The notes beneath the pieces are model-generated. The model did no database searches. It saw only the letters and a list, made by a program, of their open reading frames with translations, and had not been told where the DNA came from. The position numbers and the translations under genes were made by a program. A stretch of DNA of 64,000 nt, taken from NCBI RefSeq assembly GCF_021155775.2, contig NC_060237.1:20048970-20112969 (forward strand), written 5' to 3'. Positions 38,206 to 49,131 of this stretch are shown here, one piece after another; the first letter of the stretch is position 1; every line of letters begins with the position of its first letter. This stretch comes from Neodiprion pinetum. Lineage: Eukaryota > Arthropoda > Insecta > Hymenoptera > Diprionidae.

Positions 38206-39006
38206 TTATATGAAAATGTGGCACAAGTAACTATTTAGTGTGGAAATAGGTGTCAATACCACTTAAATATGTTTAATTACTTTAATTAATTTTCTAGGCT
38301 TATTGTTGCGTCATTACCAAATTATCGCAATAATTGCAAGCAAATATATTACGAGTAACTATAATCGAGAAAGAATAGTAAGAAATACTGCGGAGTTTTC
38401 GGTTACATCGAAAGAAACTCATCTCCACTTTGTATAAAAAACTGTAATATATTTCTCGATTACGGTGAAAAATGAAAATAGTCGAGGACTGTGTAACAAC
38501 CACAATTTGAAATTTCTCTTAGTCTATCACTCTACTCTTTTGTAATGCGACAAAACGTACGAATTTGTGTGTAACACTTCGCTACAAAGGGTTGAAATTT
38601 ATCGCTGTCTCGCGGGACCTTTTACCGCAAGCTATTCTCTGTTCACGATTCATTTGATTAATAATTTCAACCGTCCAGAGAGCGGCTTCGAGTAGAAAAG
38701 GGAAGAACTCTGCGAGATGAGAATCTGCCTGCCGGTACACCTTGTGCAAAATTACGCATCCGAGGTTTTCCGCTTTTGGCGTGGATCACCACTTTTTATT
38801 TTCCTCCAACTTTGAGCATTTGACTCGGCTTATGCAAAAACTTTTCAAATAATCTCCGTACAGTGAAAACTTGATATTGTCGACTGGAAAATATCACGGA
38901 CCAGGCGCCTTCTGGATTTTGTGTAATCTGCAATATACTCGGGATTCCTTGTCGCAGGCAAATTCAATTAACGTGGAAAATCTTTCTCAGAAAACACTGA
39001 GATCTG

Positions 39007-39113
39007 CACTGAGAAAAATTTCATTTGTTATAGTAACTAGAAAAATTCAGTAAAACAGGTATTGTTAAAAAAAAAACTGTTCGAATATTGTTGGAATTAC
39101 GAAAAACAAGGTA
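39007..39113 (+). repeat. end of the CACTGAGAAAAAT repeat family
   Basis: About 105 bases beginning CACTGAGAAAAATTTCATTT closely match, on the opposite strand, the right end of the element at 48555-48981, including TTCAGTAAAACAGGTAT and the GAAAAAC/GGTAC segment. It appears to be a solo or truncated end. Confidence 0.7.
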
Positions 39114-39121
39114 CGATATTC

Positions 39122-39566
39122 TGTAGAAAAATGGTTTTTAGAAAAACATTCTGTAGAACAATTCTCCTGTAGATTAATTCATGCGGGATTATTTTCGATG
39201 TGAATCTCGAATTCCTTTCTATGGTAAAATATTGCGTAGAAAAATATTTCAGTAGAAACGAGTCCTTAGAACATATTCTGTAGAACATTTGCTCTGTAGA
39301 ACCGACTTGTAGAATCGATCCTTTTTCATGATTGTGTTATAGAAATCTGTCAACTACACGGAAAATATCCAATTGTTCAACTACAGAAAAATATTTGACA
39401 GCTAAAATATTCTGTAGAATAATTTTTTTGTAGAATAATTTATGCGGGATCATTTCTGAAGTGAATCTCGAGTTCCTTTGCATGAGAAAATGTTCCGTAA
39501 AAAACATTTCCGTAGAAACGAGCTTGTAGAACATATTTTGTATAACACTTGTCCTGTAGAATCGAA
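39122..39566. repeat. tandem duplication rich in TGTAGAA
   Basis: Copies at 39122-39305 and 39384-39566 (offset about 261 bases) share ATGCGGGAT, GTGAATCTCGA and CGTAGAAA blocks in the same order. Both are built of short TGTAGAA-type units, and more units lie between and after them. Translated on the minus strand both give RNSRFTS-like peptides, but stops interrupt any longer frame, so coding is unlikely. Confidence 0.75.
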
Positions 39567-40594
39567 CCGCATTCCAATATACCGTATATTGGTATCGTAC
39601 GCAGTGCTTCGAAAATTTTGCCACTGTATCGGCGAGGGTTGCGCACTTACATTGTCCGGAAATTGATTCCGTGTAAATCGGAAATAGACTGCTGCGTTAC
39701 GCACCGTCGACGTACGTAAGTATCTTTGTACCGCACCTACGAACATTTTGAGTTCAATTTATTTTCAAGTTAGATCGAGGTCGATGCACTTTCGTTCGAC
39801 GTGTTCGTTTATTATTAGATTCGTCGATATTTTCATACTTCTCATCGTTCGTAATAAAATTTGATCGAAGAGCAGTAATAATTTATTAATTCCATAAATA
39901 CCGGTCCAATAATTTTATACTTTTAAATTCATCAAACGCGCAGAGAAAGCGGATTTGTTAAATTCACCAAGTATGGCAAGTGAAACGTTTGTTTGATTCA
40001 AGAAAATCTTATTTGATCCGATAAAAAAGTGGTCAGAAAAATAATTCACGTTACCAAGTGAGTTTTCATTCATCAAATTTGTTTCAACTAAAAAAAAATT
40101 TATTTCGCGGTATTTGATCGCCATACTTGGCAAATTCAACGAATTCTTTTTCGTCTTCGGTATCTAAACTTTCTTCATTCGAAAGTAGATTTTAAAATTC
40201 TTCCTATTATAGAATGACCGAATTTTTTGCGAATAAACGCTGTCGGATAGCAAAATTTGCAATAGAACACAGCGATCAAATTTCTCCCTTATGTAACGCG
40301 TCTGGGACCGATATTGCAAATTCCTGAGAATTCAGGGCTCCGTTCTATGCCGTCCTTTTCGGCTTTCGCAGAGCTGTCCCTTCGCCTTTGGGTTCGGCGA
40401 TTCGTCGTTTGGCCCTGAACGTTGTCTAGCATATTTGGAAGGGTGGTTACGACCTTAATCAAGCTGAGGTTACAGGGGTTGTTTTAATTACGGAACCGTC
40501 GGGTCATAATTTTAACGTTACACTGACATTTCGTCCACCGTTGAACCGTTTCCTCGGATTACAAAAGGCACTGACGAAATTGTGAACGACACTG

Positions 40595-40827
40595 CACGGA
40601 AAGAAAAACATTGTAGATTTTACATCTTCTCTTGTGACTATATGGATGGCAAAAAAAAAAAAAAAAGAAAATCCGATAATAAGAATTACAAAACCAATAC
40701 TGAGAGTTACAATATACTTGCAATTAGATAGATATACAACAATTGATGTAGATTCGACTGTAAAAAAGTGCTGTCCATATATTCACCACGACAAATGTAA
40801 AATCCTACGTTACATTTTTTTTCCGTG
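40595..40827. mobile_element. MITE, 233 bp, CACGGAAA ends
   Basis: The left end 40595-40625 (CACGGAAAGAAAAACATTGT, then TTTTACAT) is repeated inverted at 40795-40827 (TGTAAAAT ... TTTCCGTG) with a few mismatches. No coding capacity and no clear target duplication. The CAC-type ends recall the CACTGAG family nearby. Confidence 0.75.
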
Positions 40828-42300
40828 TATACCTATTTTCATCAACTTGTTTTGACGTATTTTTTTTCCAAGGTAGCTGGCTTAATTACGTTATAACGAG
40901 CCCCGCTTGCATTTTCATTTGAAATTGTTCCGCTGCCCGCAATTTTCCTAGTCGCGTTACAGCGGCCTGAGTTTTTTTTTTTTCACCCTCTTTTTCCATG
41001 TAATTTTCCACTCGGCTCGTCCCCTCCAAAGAACCTTTACGGTATCATTTTTTTATTTTTTTTTTCCATCTTTGGCTGACGTATAAACACAATTTTACAT
41101 GTTATACTATCATAATTTTGCATTATTCATATTTTTACGCATGACAAATGAATGCAGAAATGGCGCTTGGTAATTCACGCGTGAATTTGTCTGCTTCGTG
41201 CAATCATTTGAAATTCAATATCATTTTTCGTTCCGTTAAACTCGGAGTTATTCGATGAAACGTGAAAGAGAAACGAACGAAATATAAATGAAAAGAAAGC
41301 TGTGGAAAAACAGGGGGAATAAAAGTAATTAGTCGAATTTTTACGTGGCATGAAAAGCTTTAATAATAACCAGGGGTGACTTCGGTCCCGATGTAACTCT
41401 CGACCCGTTCCATAGCCATTTGAAATCAATAACAGCATTCGCGGAAATTCCGCCTGGATATGAAATTGGAAAAAGCATTTAACCAGAAAGTTATGTATGG
41501 TACACTAAAATAGAGAGAAAAAAATTATTGTGCACGTTGCTCTGCGGGTTATACAGGTCATGGGGCTTTCACTCGCATTAAGCGAACCACTTATATACAT
41601 GTATACAAATATATATCTAGCTGATATTATGTGAGTTAAATCTAGACCGCTGGCCAAATAAAGTGACCAGCAATGTTTGAATTTGTTATATTTTTACAGC
41701 TTTCATCTCATCCGGTGTAGCCGAATAATATTTTTACGAATAAATTGCGCGCCGTTATACGTTGTAAAAATAAATATACGAGATGTTGAAAAACATTGTG
41801 ACGCTTATTCCATGTTGCTTTGGTATTAGGTGGAGGCTGAGAATCACGGAGGGAAAAGGTTAGACCTAACCTCGCGGAATCTCTGAAGATGGGCGGGTCG
41901 TTGACCCCGGCTCAGAGAAATTGCTTCTATCGGCTTACCGGCTCTGGTTTTATTTGTTTTACACAGGCAACGGCCGTATTTCGGGCTGCATTCTATGTCG
42001 AAAGTTACGGGAACGTTTGTGTCTAGGTTCGGGTTCTTGAATTTCTGGATGAATCTTTTTCGTCTATTGAAATCCGGGACTATAATCGACGCACAAAGGC
42101 TATTGTTGAACGGAGACTTTAGTTTTCAGTCACGGATTTTTGGCGATTCGCTCGACTCACTAACGCGATATGAATTTGGTATTTTTTAAATATGACGAAT
42201 CCAATTAGTTTCGTCAAAGTACCAAGCGTGGAATTATACGTGTAACAGTTGATACGTATTTTCGAAAATTTTGATACGAAAATGAATAACATGTTTTCCC
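40828..42300. other. non-coding, no gene seen
   Basis: AT-rich interval downstream of the P450. A near-palindrome at 41651-41672 (CTGGCCAAATAAAGTGACCA) resembles the TGGCCACTTTATT transposon ends. Otherwise nothing recognised. Confidence 0.45.
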
Positions 42301-42310
42301 AGATGCATTA

Positions 42311-42316
42311 TTTATT
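42311..42316 (-). terminator. poly(A) signal of the CYP4 gene
   Basis: TTTATT on the plus strand is AATAAA on the minus strand, 50 bases beyond the CYP4 stop codon. Confidence 0.6.
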
Positions 42317-42365
42317 TTTACGAACAACTGCAGTTTGTGGAGATTCGTTGTGAAATTCATCCCTA

Positions 42366-42703
42366 CTACTTGCGGATAAAGTAGATCTTGATTCCGTCCT
42401 GTGGCCTGAGTATGAATTCACTGTGATACTTGATCTCCTCATATTTCACAGCGCTCTTGACCCTCCATTCTCTCAATACTGCTGTTAAGACGATCTTCTC
42501 CTCCAAAATGGCGAATTTTTGTCCAATACAGTTTCTGAGTCCGGCACTGAAGGGTATATACGCGTACGGATGTCGCCCTTGAGAATTCTCCGGTAAAAAT
42601 CTGTCCGGATCGAATTTATCCGGATTTGGCCAATGGTTCGGATGCCGGTGAACGTAGTGTATCAAAACGGAAGCGTAGATACCCTTAAGCACTTTGTATC
42701 CAG
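42366..42703 (-). CDS. CYP4: CYP4 exon 10: heme-binding loop and C-terminus
   Basis: Residues 399-510 and stop TAG. The acceptor is GAGCAG. Contains FDPDRF and PFSAGLRNCIGQKFA with the heme-thiolate Cys457. Confidence 0.97.
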
Positions 42704-45700
42704 CTGCTCGATAAGATTTTATGGAAAAAAATCGTCACGTGTAGTACAAACACTTGTCGTGGTAAATACTTGTAATCGTCGAGGCGTCATCAGCCAATTG
42801 ACCCACCTATTTCCGTGTCTTCGGTTATGGTTCGACTCACCGATGGCACAGCGGGAAATAGTCTCAGTGTTTCCTTTATCACCCTTTCAAGGTATTTGAG
42901 TTCGTTGATTTGTTGAATCGTCGCTGGTTCCTTCGAGTCCCCAAATATGCGCAAATGCTCCTCGTGGATTTTTTCTTGGACTTCCGGATTATTGCCGATG
43001 CAGAAAAGCGCCCAACTTATAGTCGCAGCCGACGTATCGTGACCCTAGAGAAAATTTTAATTCCACGTCATTCCATTCTTTTATCGATGAGACTGACCAT
43101 TCGACGATTCGATATCATTTCAAGCGGGATTTCACGTGGAACGCGATTCCACTCGAGTTAGCAAAAGTAAAGTTCATCGTCGTTGGTCATACTCACTGCG
43201 AATAAAAACGTGTCAACTTCTTGTCGCAACTCGTCGTCGGTGAGTGGCATCTTTTCACGTTCGCACGCGTCTAACAAGTGGTCTAAAAATGCCTGTGATT
43301 TTGGTTTCTCTGTGTAAACGAAAGCGTTATTTATTTCGATTAATCGTTTGAAACGTGTAACATAAAATGTTTTAGATCCTCCTCACCGAACTTGTAGTTT
43401 TCATCGGGGTTATTTTGCTGACGGATTTTCTGGGCCGCCTTCCTTTCACTTATTACCTACAAATGCAGAAAAAGTACGTAAGTTTCGTAAACGAATGAAG
43501 CGATTGTTGTTTCATTCTTACCTTCTTTGTAAACTTGTGCGCTGTTTCTACAAAATGCTTGAATTTTTTTCCACGCTGAGTCTGATAGTAGAACCAGTCA
43601 TTATGTAGCCAAGGTCGGAATGTCCGTTCTACAGCTTCGGTGCTGATTCTACGAATGAAACAGACTTTGGTAAAATACGTAGGATGCATTTGTATGGGTA
43701 TAGATCCACTACTCAATTTCTTCTACTGGCCGAGCGCAAGTTTTTCACCCTCAAAAAGTCGATCTCTTTGTTCCACTTTGATTTTGTACCAAGCGCGACT
43801 AAGGCTTGTAACAAGTTGTGAGTCCGTATCTGTTTTGATATTGTTCCGGTATGTGTAGTCGACTTGACACTGGTTTTTTCAACAATATTTTGTACGCTAC
43901 TCTACGTAATTAAGATTTCACATATCCATTACGATGCAATGTATTTCTGCTTGAAATTCATACCGATTTAAGGCTGTTGCATATTCCAAATTTTCGTCCA
44001 TTTGAGCATTGATGTTGACCCCCATTGCTGCTTCTGGAGTTGACAAGAGAATTAGAAATAATTCATCTACTTTAAGACGAAATTTCTAGTGAATGAAAAA
44101 TTGCGAGTGAAAGAAAGAGGAGCGAGAAGGCTGTCGCACAGTGAAATAGATAGATCAACTGTTGTTTATAAATTGAACGAATATAGATTACCGCATCAAA
44201 GTCCAATCTCGCAAGTGTCATTTTACGACTTTATATTCGTTTCGCATATTTTACCTGCACACGGAGCGTGTAGTATAGTATCTCACCACAGATTATATCC
44301 AGTGTACATTTCAATGAAAAAGCATGAATATCGATCGGTTCTTCTGGATTCGTCTTTAGCTCTGTCTCGATACATTTTTTCAAAACTTCCGTCTTCTCAA
44401 ACATTACCACTGAATATTCCTCCAATATATTGTAATGAAAGGTTGGGGTAATCAATTTTCTATGCTGATGCCACGTTTCCCCTGCGTAAGGAATATAAAA
44501 ACCGTGCATTATTGTGAACCATCATCAATGAACAATATCAAATCTGTGAAAAATTGATACCGGAATTGTACTAATTATTGCCTGTAATGAAGCGATTTCA
44601 CCGACCTGTAGAAGTTATCAGTCCTGTACCCAGCCACGGTTGAACGAAACTATAAATGTCTGATTTCGTAATGAGCGTCTTGCTGCGCAAAATCACCTAA
44701 TTTACACAGAGAATAACAAAATCGCAAAACATCGTTACTCTGCTGTGTCGGACAACGGGACGACTGAATCATGAGAGTGAGGTATTACTTACGCTGACAG
44801 TTTCTGGCGAAATAAAATGAACGTTTGCTTTAGTTCCAAGCCAAATGCGGAATAATCCATCCATCTGATACTGTTCGCACAGGTCACGGAACCATTTCAA
44901 GCGATCTGTAAGCGTTATTTGCGTAGTGTAGGGTAGATGCGCCGTTTGTGGCCAATCGTGTAAAGCGTTTCAGTTGTATCTACTCAATAGTTTGAAAATA
45001 AAATCTTACGAAGTCGATTACTTATACATATACACTTTTGCACTATTTGTGGTCAGGCATTTTTTTTTATACGCAGTGGATTAGCTACCAATGGTACGAT
45101 TGATGGCCGCACAGAGTACTTGAGAGGCTAAAAATGGTACGTCTACTCTAATTCTCAGTGGAAAGTACTAATTACAAAACACTCGTTTTGCGTTGGACGT
45201 GGTATTCTCTTCTTTAGGCATTCCACTCCAAACCGACCTACGTCTGACCCTTACTAATCGGCGATTTTATTCATCTTTAAGTATCGTGTAGAGTGTACGA
45301 AAAAATCGTCTTTCACTGAGTTTAACATTTTTTGAACCACGGGTTTGATTTTTACTGCTCCCTAAAACATAAAAACCCAATCTTCGAATGCGTAGCTCTA
45401 ATCGATTGGCGTCAAATTTTTCTCATAAATGCTTCGTTAAAAACGAAAATTTTGAGACCGAGATAAAAGTGGACAAGCTTTTGCTTTCAGAGTTGTAGGC
45501 GAATACACAAGTAATTAAGAAGCGAGAAAAATGAAATTATATACAAATTTGGGAAATACTAATCTATATTTTATACGTTTTTTCTCACTTTTTAATTACT
45601 TGTTTCACCTGTATGTTCTAAACCAAAAGCTTGCCCACTTTCGTCTTGGTCTCAAAACTTTCGTTTTCTAACAAAGAATTCCCGAGAAAACTTTGAAGCC

Positions 45701-46080
45701 AGTCAACTGGGGCTTATTATTTGAAAATTAGGTTTATCATGTTTTCGAACGATTATCGTGTTTATCTTTATCGAGCAGTAAAAATCGAACCCGTGGTCCA
45801 AAAAAATTCAAACAAAAAATATTTCGTTCCTTTGACGCCGCAATTCCAGAGCGACAAAACAGTGTTCATTTTTCTAACAACGACGGCTGTATTTGAGCTC
45901 ACCTTTGCGATCGACCTTTATAATCATCAGCGCGTTCCCCACTATAGGATGAGCCTTTGGTCCCGGAATTTTATTGACGGTATTGGCAAATCTGTAATAC
46001 TCGTAAAGCCATTTAGCCACTTTCACGAGAACTACGGCGAACCATGTCGTCAATAACAGAATTATATAATCATTCATCAC
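42366..46080 (-). CDS. CYP4: cytochrome P450 family 4, whole gene, intact
   Basis: Ten exons join in frame (46080-45903, 44905-44793, 44696-44606, 44481-44287, 44033-43964, 43648-43522, 43456-43387, 43309-43197, 43044-42807, 42703-42366) to 510 aa, a normal CYP4 length. All introns have GT and AG. Visible features are an N-terminal ER anchor (about 5-22), the Pro hinge IPGPKAHPIVGN (38-49), the helix-C WHQHR (131-135), the I-helix AGHDTS (319-324), ETLR (377-380), FDPDRF (429-434) and the heme loop PFSAGLRNCIG (449-459, Cys457). EVDTFLFAGHDTS matches the CYP4 signature except that the Glu which binds heme covalently is Ala319. CYP4 enzymes are microsomal NADPH-dependent monooxygenases, often omega-hydroxylating fatty acids, pheromones or xenobiotics (family knowledge). 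The substrate cannot be told. Intron 1 carries a foldback element. Confidence 0.97.
42807..43044 (-). CDS. CYP4: CYP4 exon 9: I-helix to K-helix
   Basis: Residues 320-398 plus one base: GHDTSAATISWALF through ETLRLFPAVPSVSRTITEDT. A GTGAGT inside the exon at VPS|VS is not the donor. The frame continues and the real donor is GTGGGT. Confidence 0.94.
43197..43309 (-). CDS. CYP4: CYP4 exon 8: start of I-helix
   Basis: Residues 282-319, ending EVDTFLFA. The last codon, GCA, encodes Ala at the position where most CYP4 enzymes have the heme-linking Glu. The acceptor is CACAG and the donor GTGAGT. Confidence 0.93.
43387..43456 (-). CDS. CYP4: CYP4 exon 7
   Basis: Residues 259-281 plus one base (VISERKAAQKIRQQNNPDEN). 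The acceptor is TTGTAG and the donor GTGAGG. Confidence 0.92.
43522..43648 (-). CDS. CYP4: CYP4 exon 6
   Basis: Residues 216-258 (RISTEAVERTFRPWLHND and onward). The acceptor is TCGTAG and the donor GTAAGA, phase 0. Confidence 0.93.
43964..44033 (-). CDS. CYP4: CYP4 exon 5
   Basis: Residues 193-215 plus two bases (EAAMGVNINAQMDENLEYA), typical of CYP4 after TLDIIC. The acceptor is TCCAG and the donor GTATGA. Confidence 0.92.
44287..44481 (-). CDS. CYP4: CYP4 exon 4: helix C
   Basis: Residues 128-192 plus one base. Contains GETWHQHRKLITPTFHYNIL with the heme-propionate WxxxR, and ends TLDIIC. The acceptor is ACGCAG and the donor GTGAGA. Confidence 0.95.
44606..44696 (-). CDS. CYP4: CYP4 exon 3
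   Basis: Residues 98-127 plus one base, including FVQPWLGTGLITST before helix C. The acceptor is TTAG and the donor GTCGGT, which is weaker than the others. Confidence 0.9.
44793..44905 (-). CDS. CYP4: CYP4 exon 2
   Basis: Residues 60-97 (RLKWFRDLCEQYQMDGLFR). The acceptor is TTACAG and the donor GTAAGT, phase 0 at the end. Confidence 0.92.
45331..45804. mobile_element. foldback element inside CYP4 intron 1
   Basis: Two imperfect inverted arms, about 45331-45531 and 45578-45804, surround a loop of about 46 bases. Matching blocks include ACCACGGGTT, TTTTTACTGCTC, TTTTGAGACC, AAGCTTTTG and AAGTAATTAA against their reverse complements. No coding capacity. The transcript of this intron would contain the hairpin. 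Confidence 0.8.
45903..46080 (-). CDS. CYP4: CYP4 exon 1: membrane anchor and hinge
   Basis: Residues 1-59 plus one base. Two consecutive ATGs (46080 and 46077) start MMNDYIILLLTTWFAVVLV, then the Pro-rich hinge. The donor is GTGAGC. Confidence 0.93.
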
Positions 46081-46380
46081 GTTTTATCGTAAAATTTACA
46101 CTCCAAATTGAAAATTCACTGCAGCACAGGCTGAATTTTCATCGAATACATCCGCTCGCTACAATTGGAATATTCGCAATGCGTGTCGCCTTATCGTCGC
46201 CGTAGAAGTTTTACCTTACATTTATTTATTGTCCATACAGAATTTGTTCTGCAATCACGCAAATTATTATACTTAACTGCCGCCGATAGAAAAGACGATA
46301 GCAATGAGACTGGCATAGCGCCCTTAGGACATCGCTACAAGCATATAGTGTTGATTTTGCTATATTTATGGTACACTTGA

Positions 46381-46395
46381 CACTCTTATATAAGT
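46381..46395 (-). promoter_or_regulatory. possible TATA box of the CYP4 gene
   Basis: TTATATAAG on the minus strand, about 300 bases upstream of the CYP4 ATG. It is the best TATA-like site in the upstream region and implies a 5' UTR of about 270 bases. No clear initiator was placed. Confidence 0.3.
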
Positions 46396-46399
46396 GACA

Positions 46400-47690
46400 C
46401 TGGCACTTACATAAATGCTAATTGTGCAAGCAGTATCAACAATCAACCGACATATTATGTCGTCTTTATCAACTCGTAGCAGATATACGATGCGTATTTG
46501 TATTATCTCGTTATACTTTACAATACTGCATAGTTAATATATTCACGTTTTACTTTTCATGTCAAGTTTTTACTTGTAACGTGACAACGCGGCACCGTGT
46601 ATTTGAAAAAAATACAACTTCTAATCTAACATGGGTCTTCGCTGGAACCATGGCGTAGTTTGAGGCAGTACTGTTGATGGTTATACAGAAGAGGGAAAAT
46701 TTAATTCTTAAATTTAGTTTTCATGATTAAATAACATTTACATTAATGAATTATTGCATCAAATCAATCATTTCTCTGCACAATATTCTATTCTATTTCT
46801 ATTGCACAAATATCGCCTTGGATATATTCACGATCGATACCATATGTATGACCGGCTAATATAACCCCATTTTCTTGCAACCTGTCGTATGTCGCGTTTC
46901 GTGCATGTGTCGAATAAATAGTAATTGACACAATTTTTTCAATCAATGTCAAATCGTCCTAGATCTGACCTCTCCGAGTTGGTTCACGATTTTCATACGA
47001 TTGTTTTGACTCTGGAAAGCGCTGATTTTTATCTTTTTTTAATCGAAATTTTTCAAATTCATTTCAATTAGCTACAATTTTCGAAAACGACCATATATAC
47101 TGATCGAAACAAATTAAAAACTTGAAATGATGCTGAATAATCATGTGTCAGATATCAAAATTTTTGTTCACTTTTTAATTTTATCGAGACTGTTGAGAAA
47201 AACATAATAAATTAGAAGAAAGAGTCCCTTTACTACGGGTGGTTGTTCAAACATTGTCATGTGTAGCATCAGATGTTTGAGAATTTTTTCAGATTTTGTA
47301 GCAAAAATTTCCCAAACAAATTATTGCTTTTGAGAGTTAAAATAATTATATAAAAAATCGTGAGCCAAATCGGAGAGGTCAGAGTCAGACCCAGGTTGAC
47401 TTGACGTGGAATACCCCATATATACGTAAGTTTTCACTGCAAATCGTCGGTACGATTCTATCCGTAATTATGATACGATACGTAAAAACTTTTTCACGCT
47501 TTCATTACGCGTTTATTTTTTTATTTATTATTTATCTTTATTGAAGATGCTTCAAGTTTTACAAATCATCTTCTCTTCGAACGTGTTCACTTTTGTCTAT
47601 CATTTTTTCTTTGTCGAAAGAATGTAAATGATGTATCATATTTTCTATTTAATGGTCATTCACGTTGCTAGATTATGGGACAATATACTT
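46400..47690. other. non-coding, no gene seen
   Basis: AT-rich DNA upstream of the CYP4 gene, with no exon or complete repeat recognised. Confidence 0.45.
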
Positions 47691-47693
47691 AAG

Positions 47694-48010
47694 CGGAGAA
47701 AAATTTCTGGTTCTGATTCCTAGGCAGTCCTCAACTAACATTTTTTACACTAATCAAAAAGTATAATTCTGGATATAAAATAAAAATTAGTTCCGTAGCG
47801 ATAATGAGAAACACTGGCATTTAATACTGTTTTTTTTTACCTTGGTCACTTGTACTATAATTTCTTGTAAATGTTGCGATAATATAATGCTGCTGTTACA
47901 GTAAATTAGCGTTGGGCCCTTATCGAACTGAAACAAACCGCGAAACTAATTCTTGTTTCGATAATTTCCATCACTTCCATACACAAACGACTTCGATTAC
48001 TGGAATTACC
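47694..48010 (+). repeat. diverged, truncated copy of the element at 48555
   Basis: Starts CGGAGAAAAATTTCTGGTTC. It aligns in the same orientation with 48555 onward through TAAAAATTAGTTC, ACTATAATTTCTTGTAA and TGCGATAATATAATGCT, then fades after GGAATTACC at about 48010. The offset between copies is about 862 bases. Confidence 0.6.
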
Positions 48011-48480
48011 GTCAAGTATGATAAAAATATTTTGCTGCTATTATTCCTCGTTGTTCGTTATATCGGTACCTATCGCATTATATTATTTGCTTCGTAGCTT
48101 GTTGTATCGAATTTCGTATCCTGGTTACACGATGATTATAATTTGTATTGTGAATGATATTGAATTGTGACGACTACCACAGATCATATAAATAAGGCGC
48201 ATGCGGATAACGAGTTGTGGCGGTGATTCGCTAATGATCATCTCTCTCTTTTTGCTGCTGATGTACGCCGCGCTGTGTAATTATAACGAAAAAAAAGTGG
48301 CATTCACTTTATATTTTACACAATGAATAGCCGTGAGTAGAGTGCAGCTGGCATCGCGGCTGAAGGAAGTTATTCAAATAGGTACCCAGTCCAGTCGTAG
48401 TATAATTGCTAAGTTCTTGGGAACGTCGACGTAAAGAATATTTGAAAGATTGAATATAAAATCCGTTTTTGTCATTCCAG

Positions 48481-49131
48481 AATGAAAAATAACCCTTTCA
48501 GACGGTAACTACAACTCTAACGAATATGTCATCCCCATAAAATCATCCCCGTATCACCGAGAGAAATTTTTAGTTCCGGTTACCGCTTATCCTTAACTAT
48601 TTTCATTTTTTATTACAATCGAAAAATACAGTTCCAGGTACAAAATGAAAATTAGTTTTCTAGCTGTTACCGGAAAATCTAGTATCCGTTACTATTCTTT
48701 CTCATTACGATCACTGTTACTATATTTTCTTGTAACTGTTGCGAAAATTTAATGCTTGCACGACAATAAATTGATATTAAAGCCTTATTTAACTAAAAAA
48801 GTAGAGTAAACCTCAGAAACTGATTTAGCGTTGGAATTACCAAAAAAGAATCGACAATAGCGCAAAATGGTAACGCGTACCTCGTTTTTCGTCATTCCAA
48901 CGATATTCTGACAGCATTTTCAACGATACCTGTTTTACTGAATTTTTCTAGTCCCTGTAACAAATGAAATTTTTCTCAGTGTATGAACCTTGTGGTCATT
49001 GACGTAAAAATGGTTAAAAAATTGCATCCGAAATTGATTTTCGGCCTTTCGGAATGAAAAATAACCCTCTTTCATCTGCAATATTCACGAGTACAACTCG
49101 TTCGAACGTCTATTCCTCGTAAAATCATCAG
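48481..49131. repeat. direct repeat pair flanking the CAC element
   Basis: GAATGAAAAATAACCCT begins both 48481-48548 and 49053-49131. The two segments share further blocks such as ACTACAACTC/AGTACAACTC and TAAAATCATC. They flank the element at 48555-48981, which suggests a segmental duplication before or with the insertion. Confidence 0.6.
48555..48981. mobile_element. non-autonomous DNA transposon, 427 bp, CACYGAG ends
   Basis: The left end CACCGAGAGAAATTTTTAG and the right end AAATTTTTCTCAGTG are inverted copies. Both are flanked by TAT, a possible 3-base target duplication. The right-end sequence recurs at 39007-39113 on the opposite strand. CAC-type ends with a 2-3 base duplication suggest the CACTA/CMC group (inference). 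No transposase present. Confidence 0.65.

Noticed and set aside
39097..39624. Similar minus-strand peptides in both 39 kb copies taken as a repeated protein domain
   Set aside because: Both derive from the duplicated DNA and are broken by stops; no start, splice or known domain.
42832..42838. GTGAGT after VPS as the donor of CYP4 exon 9
   Set aside because: Using it would remove the conserved R-x-L/I-TED block; the frame continues to a GTGGGT donor that restores phase with exon 10.
44482..44509. Starting the P450 at the Met just upstream of exon 4
   Set aside because: The residues before the CGCAG acceptor are intronic; upstream exons join in phase and complete the protein.
45721..46056. 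Plus-strand frame of 111 codons opposite CYP4 exon 1
   Set aside because: Antisense shadow of exon 1 and of the foldback arm; no signals of its own.
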